Part shown: positions 1 through 5,657 of the stretch, one piece after another | Layout of the letters: every line of letters starts with the position of its first letter | Numbering within the stretch: position 1 is the stretch's first letter | DNA from: Comamonadaceae bacterium | Lineage (GTDB): Bacteria; Pseudomonadota; Gammaproteobacteria; Burkholderiales; Burkholderiaceae_C | Direction of reading: 5' to 3' | DNA: 5,657 bases | Assembly (NCBI GenBank): GCA_027490485.1 | Contig: JAIXYA010000223.1 | Location: 1-5,657 of the forward strand | Notes under the pieces: model-generated | Told to the model about the DNA's origin: nothing | Databases searched by the model: none | The model's input: only the letters and a program-made list of their open reading frames with translations | Program-made: the position numbers and the translations under genes

Positions 1-1653
1 GACGCGGTGGCCGCCCTCATCGTCACCATCATGCTGATCCCGCAAAGCTTGGCCTATGCCTTGCTGGCGGGGCTGCCGCCCGAGGTGGGTTTGTATGCCA
101 GCGTGGCGCCGCTCTTGTTGTATGCGGTCTTGGGCAGCAGCCGTGTGTTGGCAGTAGGCCCTGTGGCCGTGGTGTCGCTGATGACTGCCGCAGCGGTGGC
201 AGAACACGCCGCTGCTGGTACACACGCCTATTGGCAAGTGGCCATCACCTTGGCGTTTTTGTCAGGCGGTATGTTGCTCATCATGGGTTTGTTGCGCTTG
301 GGGTTCTTGGCCAATTTCTTGAGCCACCCGGTCATCTCGGGTTTCATCTCGGCGTCGGGCTTGTTGATTGCGCTGAGCCAAATGAAAACCATCATGGGCG
401 TGAAAGCCGAGGGTCACAACTTTGTGGAGCTCTTGTCTTCGCTGCTGCACCAAGCCTCGAACATTCATTTACTGACGCTGGGTGTGGGCATCGCCGCCAC
501 AGCGTTTTTGTTTTGGGTGCGCAAGGGTTTGAAGCCTTTGCTCATCTCAGCGGGTTTGAAACCCAAGCTGGCCGATGTGCTGGCCAAGGCAGGCCCGGTG
601 GTAGCGATTGCCTTGACCACCCTCTTGGCTTGGTCACTCGACTGGCAGGGCCTTGGCATGAAGTTGGTGGGCACGGTGCCGCAAGGCTTGCCACCCCTCA
701 CCGCGCCGCTGTGGGATTTGGCTTTGTGGCAAGAACTGCTGGTGCCAGCCTTGCTCATCAGCGTGGTGGGCTTTGTGGAGTCGGTGTCGGTGGGTCAAAC
801 CTTGGCCGCCAAACGCCGCCAACGCATTGAACCCGACCAAGAACTGGTGGCCTTGGGGGCCAGCAATTTGTCTGCGGCCTTCACAGGCGGCTTTCCCGTC
901 ACCGGTGGTTTTGCGCGTTCGGTGGTCAACTTTGACGCCGGTGCGGTCACCCCCGCAGCCGGTGTGTACACCGCGGTGGGCATCACCTTGGCCTCGCTGT
1001 TATTAACGCCTGCGCTGTATTACCTGCCACAAGCCACCTTGGCGGCAACCATCATCGTGGCGGTGTTGTCGCTGGTGGACTTTGGGATTTTGAAATCCAC
1101 TTGGCGCTTTTCCAAACTCGACTTCATTGCTGTCGCCACAACTTTGCTCGCCACGCTGCTGGTGGGTGTGGAAAGCGGTTTGGTCATGGGTGTGGTGGTG
1201 TCCTTGGCGCTGTTTTTGTTCAGAGCCAGCCGCCCCCACATCGCCACCGTCGGTCTGGTGCCGGGCACTGAGCATTTCCGCAATGTCACCCGTCATGATG
1301 TGTTGGTCAGCCCCAAGCTGGTCTGCCTGCGGGTGGACGCCAGCATGTTCTTTGCGAATGCGAGGGGTGTGGAAGACCGCATCAACGCCGAGGTAGCTGC
1401 CCGCCCTGCGTTGGAACATGTGCTGTTGCAATGCTCGGCTGTGAATGACATCGATGCCAGTGCCTTGGAAAGCTTGGAGGCGATTGCCAGCCGCTTGAAA
1501 GACTCGGGCATCGCCCTGCACTTCTCGGAAATCAAAGGCCCGGTGATGGACAAGCTCAACCAAACGGAGTTCTTGCAACATTTACACGGCCGGGTGTTTT
1601 TAACCAATTACCAAGCCATACAAGCACTGACGCCTGAGATCATTCAGCGTTAA
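1..1653 (+). CDS. SulP/SLC26 family anion (sulfate) permease with C-terminal STAS domain, 5'-truncated by the window edge
   Basis: This is an inner-membrane anion transporter of the SulP family, whose members carry sulfate, bicarbonate or dicarboxylates. The frame is open from base 1 and the first visible residues (DAVAALIVTIMLIPQSLAYA) already lie in the first membrane segment, so the true start is upstream; roughly 20-30 residues are probably missing. The GTG at 7 is an internal valine codon. Counting from that codon, the SulP signature PQSLAYALLAGLPPEVGLY is at 12-30, SHPVISGF at 106-113, GFVESVSVG at 255-263 with the conserved acidic E258, and GFPVTGGFARS at 295-305. Hydrophobic segments continue to about 406. 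A STAS domain follows from about 434 to 540, with the DIDAS phospho-site-like loop at 481-485. The protein ends at a TAA with no recognisable terminator hairpin behind it. The family is secure. The substrate is not: sulfate is only the default name, and bicarbonate or another anion is equally possible. Confidence 0.93.
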   Translation, partial: DAVAALIVTIMLIPQSLAYALLAGLPPEVGLYASVAPLLLYAVLGSSRVLAVGPVAVVSLMTAAAVAEHAAAGTHAYWQVAITLAFLSGGMLLIMGLLRLGFLANFLSHPVISGFISASGLLIALSQMKTIMGVKAEGHNFVELLSSLLHQASNIHLLTLGVGIAATAFLFWVRKGLKPLLISAGLKPKLADVLAKAGPVVAIALTTLLAWSLDWQGLGMKLVGTVPQGLPPLTAPLWDLALWQELLVPALLISVVGFVESVSVGQTLAAKRRQRIEPDQELVALGASNLSAAFTGGFPVTGGFARSVVNFDAGAVTPAAGVYTAVGITLASLLLTPALYYLPQATLAATIIVAVLSLVDFGILKSTWRFSKLDFIAVATTLLATLLVGVESGLVMGVVVSLALFLFRASRPHIATVGLVPGTEHFRNVTRHDVLVSPKLVCLRVDASMFFANARGVEDRINAEVAARPALEHVLLQCSAVNDIDASALESLEAIASRLKDSGIALHFSEIKGPVMDKLNQTEFLQHLHGRVFLTNYQAIQALTPEIIQR

Positions 1654-1670
1654 AAGGTGATGGCTATAAT
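1643..1670 (+). promoter_or_regulatory. Candidate sigma70 promoter for the dehydrogenase operon
   Basis: A perfect TATAAT -10 hexamer lies at 1665-1670. Its best -35 partner is a weak TTCAGC at 1643-1648 (3 of 6 matches, 16-nt spacer), which overlaps the last codons and stop of the transporter gene. The upstream TG is one base too far away for a canonical extended -10. A run of seven T follows the -10, and transcription would start near 1677, giving a leader of about 30 nt before the TTG start. No palindromic operator was seen, so there is no evidence for a particular regulator. The exact -10 and its position in the only sizeable gap support the call; the weak -35 lowers confidence. Confidence 0.55.
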
Positions 1671-1694
1671 TTTTTTACAGCTCATTCACTCTAT

Positions 1695-1699
1695 AAGGG
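1695..1699 (+). promoter_or_regulatory. Ribosome binding site (AAGGG) that fixes the TTG start of the dehydrogenase
   Basis: AAGGG sits 7 nt upstream of the TTG at 1707, good Shine-Dalgarno spacing. No in-frame ATG or GTG lies between the transporter stop and this TTG, and the protein read from it begins at the length expected for the family. The site therefore decides the start codon. It is the only clear ribosome binding site in front of any gene of this cluster. Confidence 0.7.
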
Positions 1700-1706
1700 C
1701 ACTACC

Positions 1707-2753
1707 TTGGCAACCACTTCCTGTTTTGCAGCCCTCGCCTCTGACCAAGACTTGGTCCCCCATCACATAGAACGCAGAAGTATTGGCCCCAAAGACGTGG
1801 CCATCGATATTGCTTTTTGCGGCGTGTGTCACACCGATTTGCATTTCGCCAAGAACGATTGGGGGCGCAGCAACTACCCGCTGGTCCCAGGCCACGAGAT
1901 TGTGGGAACGGTCAATGCGGTGGGCGCTGACGTCAAAAAATTCAAACTCGGTCAAAAAGTGGCGGTGGGTTGCTTTGTGAATTCTTGTCATACCTGCAGC
2001 TCTTGCGCAGTGGATTTAGAACAGTATTGCCTTAACGGCGTCACCGGCACCTACAACGCGGCAAGCGTTGACCCCGGCGGCTTCACCTATGGCGGCTACT
2101 CCAAACACATTGTGGTGGACGAGCATTTCGTGCTGCGCATGCCAGAGGGCTTGGACCTTGCAGGCGCTGCACCCTTGCTGTGCGCAGGCATCACCACCTA
2201 TTCACCGCTCAAACATTGGAATATCCAAGCGGGTATGCGTGTGGGCGTGATCGGCTTGGGGGGCTTGGGCCATATGGGCATCAAGTTTGCCCATGCCATG
2301 GGGGCTCAAACCACCATGATCACCAGCTCGGCCCACAAGGCGCAAGACGCCCTGCGCTTAGGCGCCGATGGGGTGCTGCTGTCCAGCGATGCCGCCGCCA
2401 TGCAAGCCATGGCCAACCAATTTGATTTTTTGCTCAACACCATTCCGGTCTACCACGACTACAACGTCTACCTGCCCTTACTCAAGGTCGATGGCACCAT
2501 GTGCATCGTCGGCACGATTGGCATGAATGCCGAACTGAATGCGCGTTCGCTGATCATGGGTCGACGAAAAATTGCCGGCTCCTTGGTCGGTGGTATCCAA
2601 GAAACCCAAGAGATGCTGGACTTTTGTGCCCAGCACCAGATCTTGTCCGATATTGAGATGATTCCCATGGACGGCATCAACCAAGCCTATGAACGCATGC
2701 AGCACAGCGATGTGAAATACCGCTTCGTGATTGACATGTCCACTCTTGCCTAA
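1707..2753 (+). CDS. Zinc-dependent NADP(H)-preferring alcohol dehydrogenase, cinnamyl-alcohol-dehydrogenase/YahK type
   Basis: A cytoplasmic medium-chain dehydrogenase that should interconvert primary alcohols and aldehydes. The 348-residue length is normal for the family. The catalytic-zinc motif is CGVCHTDLH, with C38, then GHE with H63 and E64, and C159 in the segment APLLCAG. The structural-zinc cysteines are C94, C97, C100 and C108. The Rossmann motif GLGGLG is at 183-188. The second strand ends in S207-S208 with K211 nearby instead of the acidic residue of NAD enzymes, which in the CAD family goes with NADPH use. Translation starts at TTG with a good AAGGG site. The gene is first in a tight four-gene run, 12 nt ahead of the crotonase gene. 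Family and cofactor type are well supported by motifs. The physiological substrate (aliphatic, aromatic or terpenoid alcohol/aldehyde) is not determined. A general aldehyde-detoxifying reductase is the main alternative to a dedicated pathway role. Confidence 0.93.
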   Translation: MATTSCFAALASDQDLVPHHIERRSIGPKDVAIDIAFCGVCHTDLHFAKNDWGRSNYPLVPGHEIVGTVNAVGADVKKFKLGQKVAVGCFVNSCHTCSSCAVDLEQYCLNGVTGTYNAASVDPGGFTYGGYSKHIVVDEHFVLRMPEGLDLAGAAPLLCAGITTYSPLKHWNIQAGMRVGVIGLGGLGHMGIKFAHAMGAQTTMITSSAHKAQDALRLGADGVLLSSDAAAMQAMANQFDFLLNTIPVYHDYNVYLPLLKVDGTMCIVGTIGMNAELNARSLIMGRRKIAGSLVGGIQETQEMLDFCAQHQILSDIEMIPMDGINQAYERMQHSDVKYRFVIDMSTLA

Positions 2754-2765
2754 ATCCTTTTCACC

Positions 2766-3644
2766 ATGACCCACTACACCACCTTGCGCTACGAGGTAGC
2801 CGACCACATCCTCACCCTCACCTTGAACCGCCCCGACCACATGAATGCGTTCACCGTGGAGATGTCGCACGAACTGATTCACGCCTTCAATCGCGCAAGC
2901 GACGATGACGCTGTGGCCGCGATTGTGGTCACCGGTGCAGGCAAAGCGTTTTGCGCTGGCATGGACTTGAGCATCGAGGGCAATGTGTTTGGCTTGAACG
3001 AGCAGCTGCGTCCCACCCTCAAAGACATGCAAGACAAGCTGAATGAACCCGCCATGGTCGATGGGGTACGCGATTCGGGTGGCAAAGTCACTTTGGCGAT
3101 GTTCGATTGCAAAAAACCCATCATCGGCGCCATCAATGGTGCGGCGGTTGGTATTGGTGCCACCATGACCTGCGCCATGGACATCCGCTTGGCCTCAGAA
3201 AAAGCAAGAGTGGGTTTTGTGTTCAACAAAATTGGCATCACACCCGAAGCCTGCTCCAGCTGGTTTTTGCCTCGCTTGGTGGGCTTGCAAACCGCGCTGG
3301 AGTGGTGCTACACCGGTGAGATCCACCATGCCGACACCCTGCTGTCGGCGGGCTATGTCAAAGCAGTATTTCCTGCAGACGCTTTGCTGGAAGAGGCCTA
3401 CAAAATCGCACGGAAAATCGTGGCGCACAGCCCTGTGGCCATCGCCTTGACGCGGCAAATGCTCTACCGCAACGCCGCGCAAGACCATCCCTTGAAAGCC
3501 CACCAAGTCGATTCGCTAGCCATTTTTTATGCCAGCCAAACCAGTGGCAAAGAAGGCGTGGCCTCGTTCCGCGAAAAGCGTCCCCCTGTGTTCAAAGAGA
3601 AGGCCTCTACCGACATGCCTGACTTTTACCCTTGGTGGTCTTAA
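2766..3644 (+). CDS. Crotonase-fold enzyme, usually named enoyl-CoA hydratase but with an enoyl-CoA isomerase-like active site
   Basis: A 292-residue cytoplasmic enzyme acting on acyl-CoA thioesters. Crotonase landmarks are visible: LNRPDHMNAF at 20-29, the first oxyanion-hole segment AFCAGMDL at 61-68, and the second around NGAAVGIG at 124-131. My hand alignment to rat mitochondrial enoyl-CoA hydratase puts T133 and F153 where its two catalytic glutamates (E144 and E164) lie, so hydratase activity is doubtful. A glutamate is instead present at E161 in PEACSSWFLPRLVG, matching the PEGCSS segment of peroxisomal delta3,delta2-enoyl-CoA isomerases (ECI2). The C-terminus ends in an aromatic PDFYPWWS tail. 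The ATG lies 12 nt after the dehydrogenase stop, in a pyrimidine-rich gap without a Shine-Dalgarno, so translation is probably coupled. The superfamily is certain. Isomerase rather than hydratase is an inference, and other crotonase reactions (hydrolase, dehalogenase-like) remain possible. Confidence 0.9.
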   Translation: MTHYTTLRYEVADHILTLTLNRPDHMNAFTVEMSHELIHAFNRASDDDAVAAIVVTGAGKAFCAGMDLSIEGNVFGLNEQLRPTLKDMQDKLNEPAMVDGVRDSGGKVTLAMFDCKKPIIGAINGAAVGIGATMTCAMDIRLASEKARVGFVFNKIGITPEACSSWFLPRLVGLQTALEWCYTGEIHHADTLLSAGYVKAVFPADALLEEAYKIARKIVAHSPVAIALTRQMLYRNAAQDHPLKAHQVDSLAIFYASQTSGKEGVASFREKRPPVFKEKASTDMPDFYPWWS

Positions 3645-3659
3645 AGCCAACGCAAGCCC

Positions 3660-5297
3660 ATGCCCTCTATTTATGAGCAAGACCTCGACAAAACGCCAGC
3701 CAATTTTGCGGCCCTGTCGCCTGTCAGTTTTTTAGAGCGCAGCGCTGATATTTACCCCGACTTGACCGCCGTTATTCACGGCCAACGCTGCTACAACTGG
3801 GCGCAGATACGTGAGCGCAGCGCCAGACTTGCCAACGCACTGCTGGGCGCAGGCGTGCAGCGCGGACATACCGTCAGCGTGATGCTCTCCAACACCCCCG
3901 AGATGTTGGAAGCACATTACGCCGTACCTGCGGTGAATGCGGTGTTACACGCCCTCAATACCCGCCTTGATGCTGCATTGATTGCTTGGCAGATGAACCA
4001 CTGCGAGGCCAGCATTCTCATCACTGACCGTGAATTCTCAGCCACCATGAAGGAAGTGCTGGACATTCTTTACAACCAATACCAACGCCATGTGTTGGTA
4101 ATTGATGTGGACGACAGCGAATACACCGGCGCAGGTGAACGCATTGGCGACAAGGAATACGAAGCTTGGTTGAAACAACACCCGCCCTTGGCAGAACTGC
4201 GCGGCCCTCACGATGAATGGGACGCGATTGCAGTCAGCTACACCTCTGGCACCACCGGCGACCCCAAGGGCGTGGTCACCCACCACCGAGGGGCATACCT
4301 CAATGCTGTCAGCAACGCGGTGACTTGGCACATGCCCAACTTTGCCCGCTACCTGTGGACCTTGCCGATGTTTCACTGCAACGGCTGGTGCTTCCCTTGG
4401 ACCGTCGCCATGCTCGGGGGCGTTCATGTGTGTTTGCGCAAAATTGACGCAACTTTGATTTTGCAAGCCATGGCAGACCACCGCGTAGACCATTACTGCG
4501 CGGCCCCCGTGGTTCACAACCTGTTGATACAAGCCCCCGCCGACTTGCAAGCTGCGGTCAGCCACCACGTCAAAGGCATGGTGGCCGGTGCCAGCCCACC
4601 TGCTTCTATGTTGGAGGGTATGGCCAAGCTAGGCTTTGACATCACACACGTTTATGGCTTGACCGAGGTCTATGGACCCGCATCGGTGTGCGTCAAGCGC
4701 AACGATTGGTCTGAGCAAAGTTTGGACGAGCAAGCTTTGCTCAATGGTCGACAAGGTGTGCGCTATCCCTTGCAAGAAGGCATGGCCTTGAAAGACTCGC
4801 AAAGTTTGGTTGATACACCCGCCGATGGGCAAACCATGGGTGAAATCATGTTTCGCGGCAACATCGTCATGAAGGGGTATTTGAAAAACCCCCGCGCCAC
4901 AGCGCAAGCCTTTGAAGGCGGCTGGTTCCATTCCGGTGACTTGGGTGTGATCGATGCCCACGGCTATATGAAGATCAAAGACCGCAACAAAGACATCATC
5001 ATCTCAGGCGGCGAAAACATCAGCAGCATTGAAGTGGAAGATGCCCTCTACCGCCACCCTGCGGTGCTGGCCTGCGCGGTGGTGGCCAAGCCCGACGACA
5101 AATGGGGCGAAACACCGCTGGCCTTTGTCGAGCTTCACGCTGGCCACGTTGGAGATGCCGAAAGCTTAAAAGCGCATTGCAAGTCCTTGCTGGCGGCCTA
5201 CAAAGTTCCAAGAACCTTTGTCTTCGAAGCCATTCCCAAAACGTCCACTGGCAAGATACAGAAATTTCAACTCAGAGAAAAAGCCAAAGCGCTTTAA
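3660..5297 (+). CDS. AMP-forming acyl-CoA synthetase, DmdB-like (methylmercaptopropionate-CoA ligase family)
   Basis: This enzyme activates a carboxylic acid with ATP to an acyl-adenylate and then to the CoA thioester, in the cytoplasm. At 545 residues it is a full-length adenylate-forming (ANL) enzyme. The motifs are in order and intact: P-loop YTSGTTGDPKG at 194-204; FHCNGWCFPW at 238-247; A5 YGLTEVYGP at 332-340 with E336; A7 HSGDLG at 424-429 with ribose-binding D427; hinge DRNKD at 441-445; and the C-terminal PKTSTGK with catalytic K532. The N-terminus (YEQDLDKTPANFAALSP) and the FHCNGWCFPW motif are typical of the 540-550 residue group annotated as medium-chain acyl-CoA synthetase or 3-methylmercaptopropionyl-CoA ligase. 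Such enzymes also accept short and medium fatty acids, so a DMSP role is not implied. The ATG lies 15 nt after the crotonase stop without a clear ribosome binding site. A strong hairpin lies inside the gene at 4712-4743. Confidence 0.93.
   Translation: MPSIYEQDLDKTPANFAALSPVSFLERSADIYPDLTAVIHGQRCYNWAQIRERSARLANALLGAGVQRGHTVSVMLSNTPEMLEAHYAVPAVNAVLHALNTRLDAALIAWQMNHCEASILITDREFSATMKEVLDILYNQYQRHVLVIDVDDSEYTGAGERIGDKEYEAWLKQHPPLAELRGPHDEWDAIAVSYTSGTTGDPKGVVTHHRGAYLNAVSNAVTWHMPNFARYLWTLPMFHCNGWCFPWTVAMLGGVHVCLRKIDATLILQAMADHRVDHYCAAPVVHNLLIQAPADLQAAVSHHVKGMVAGASPPASMLEGMAKLGFDITHVYGLTEVYGPASVCVKRNDWSEQSLDEQALLNGRQGVRYPLQEGMALKDSQSLVDTPADGQTMGEIMFRGNIVMKGYLKNPRATAQAFEGGWFHSGDLGVIDAHGYMKIKDRNKDIIISGGENISSIEVEDALYRHPAVLACAVVAKPDDKWGETPLAFVELHAGHVGDAESLKAHCKSLLAAYKVPRTFVFEAIPKTSTGKIQKFQLREKAKAL
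4712..4743. repeat. Intragenic inverted repeat able to form a 13-bp hairpin, overlapping a short tandem-like direct repeat
   Basis: Bases 4712-4724 (TGAGCAAAGTTTG) pair with 4731-4743 (CAAGCTTTGCTCA). All pairs are Watson-Crick except one G-U wobble (4721 with 4734), and a 6-base loop lies at 4725-4730. The same stretch holds a 12-base direct repeat, GAGCAAAGTTTG at 4713-4724 and GAGCAAGCTTTG at 4728-4739, differing at two bases; it encodes the echo EQSL/EQAL. An 11-base copy of GCAAAGTTTGG recurs at 4799-4809. It lies in the acyl-CoA synthetase gene between motifs A5 and A7. No T-run follows, so it is not a standard terminator. Chance arrangement of codons is possible. Confidence 0.6.
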
Positions 5298-5320
5298 GCC
5301 TCACCACTGGATCCATTGCC

Positions 5321-5657
5321 ATGACAACCAACCTTCTGAACCAAGCGCTGCAATTACCCAGTGGCATGGTGCTACCAAACCGCCTGGCCAAATCCGCCAT
5401 GAGCGAAGCCCTGGCCACCTACGACAACCATCCCACATCAGAACTGGTTGAACTCTACCGCCGCTGGGCTGAGTCAGGCATAGGCATGCTCATCACCGGC
5501 AATGTCATGATCGATCGACGCGCTTTGGGTGAACCGGGCAACGTGGTTGTCGAAGATGAAACAGACATGACGCTGTTAAAGCAGTGGGCAGAAGTGGTGA
5601 CTTCACAAGGGTCAAGCTTATGGGTTCAGTTGAACCACCCGGGAAAGCAATCCCCCA
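5321..5657 (+). CDS. N-terminal part of an Old Yellow Enzyme-type NADH:flavin oxidoreductase, 3'-truncated by the window edge
   Basis: The frame from the ATG at 5321 stays open for 112 codons to the end of the window. It reads as the start of an FMN-binding TIM-barrel reductase. The early segment PNRLAKSAMSEALAT (19-33) is the usual first beta-strand and loop of the family. YRRWAESGIGMLITGNVMI (46-64) is the second strand, and QLNHPGKQSP (103-112) is the conserved FMN-contacting strand with Q103 and H106. These enzymes reduce C=C bonds next to carbonyls using NAD(P)H; relatives include enoate reductases and the N-terminal half of 2,4-dienoyl-CoA reductase. The start resembles the stand-alone NADH:flavin oxidoreductase group more than E. 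coli FadH, but the missing C-terminus prevents a decision. The ATG is 23 nt after the synthetase stop, without an obvious Shine-Dalgarno, so the gene belongs to the same probable operon. Confidence 0.85.
   Translation, partial: MTTNLLNQALQLPSGMVLPNRLAKSAMSEALATYDNHPTSELVELYRRWAESGIGMLITGNVMIDRRALGEPGNVVVEDETDMTLLKQWAEVVTSQGSSLWVQLNHPGKQSP

Noticed and set aside
231..830. Plus-strand open frame (199 codons) in a second frame within the transporter gene
   Set aside because: It overlaps the membrane domain out of frame, is Gly/His/Arg-rich and lacks family features.
1003..1581. Long minus-strand open frame (192 codons) opposite the transporter gene
   Set aside because: It lies wholly antisense to a well-conserved SulP gene, is rich in His and Gln as expected from reverse-reading Leu/Val-rich codons, and shows no domain.
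1665..1680. T-run after the transporter gene as a rho-independent terminator
   Set aside because: No G+C-rich inverted repeat precedes the T-run; it is better explained as the region just downstream of the -10 box.
2478..3032. Minus-strand open frame (184 codons) spanning the dehydrogenase-crotonase junction
   Set aside because: It is antisense to two motif-verified genes, has His/Val-biased composition and no recognisable motif; most likely a by-product of codon bias.
4038..4568. Minus-strand open frame (176 codons) inside the acyl-CoA synthetase gene
   Set aside because: It is opposite the conserved P-loop and FHCNGWCFPW region, whose protein constraint explains the sequence; no motif of its own.
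5286..5295. Perfect 10-bp palindrome AAAGCGCTTT at the end of the synthetase gene as an operator or terminator
   Set aside because: It is short, sits in the final codons, has no loop or T-run, and is readily explained by chance in Lys-Ala-Leu codons.
5218..5451. Plus-strand open frame (77 codons) bridging the synthetase end and the flavin enzyme start
   Set aside because: The flavin oxidoreductase frame from 5321 carries clear family motifs and overlaps it; this one is a shadow.

Overview
The window reads as ordinary bacterial chromosome, densely coded on the + strand. The genes resemble those of a betaproteobacterium, most likely Burkholderiales/Comamonadaceae. That placement is an inference from protein sequence flavour, moderately high GC, and tight gene packing with weak ribosome binding sites; no marker gene is present. 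There are five protein genes. The first is cut by the left edge and the last by the right edge. No RNA gene, insertion sequence, CRISPR array or phage feature was seen, and no stretch longer than about 60 bases lies between genes.

Layout. 1-1653: a SulP/SLC26-type anion transporter with a C-terminal STAS domain, lacking its extreme N-terminus. 1654-1706: a short intergenic region with a perfect TATAAT -10 box and a good Shine-Dalgarno, which serve a gene starting at TTG. 1707-2753: a zinc-dependent, probably NADP(H)-linked alcohol dehydrogenase of the cinnamyl-alcohol-dehydrogenase/YahK type. 2766-3644: a crotonase-fold enzyme that lacks both hydratase glutamates but has the glutamate position typical of delta3,delta2-enoyl-CoA isomerases. 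3660-5297: an AMP-forming acyl-CoA synthetase of the family that includes the methylmercaptopropionate-CoA ligase DmdB. 5321-5657: the start of an Old Yellow Enzyme-type NADH:flavin oxidoreductase.

The last four genes are separated by only 12, 15 and 23 nt and almost certainly form one operon, transcribed from the promoter in front of the dehydrogenase. Together they look like a catabolic module. The ligase would activate a carboxylic acid to its CoA thioester, the crotonase would move or process a double bond, the flavin enzyme would reduce an activated C=C bond, and the dehydrogenase would interconvert an alcohol and an aldehyde. An unsaturated or branched fatty, terpenoid or phenylpropanoid-like acid or alcohol would fit, but the substrate cannot be read from the sequence. 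The transporter upstream has its own reading frame and may be unrelated.

I found no clearly undescribed system. The most useful leads are the crotonase active site, which argues against the default 'enoyl-CoA hydratase' name, the mixed composition of the operon, and a strong hairpin inside the ligase gene.
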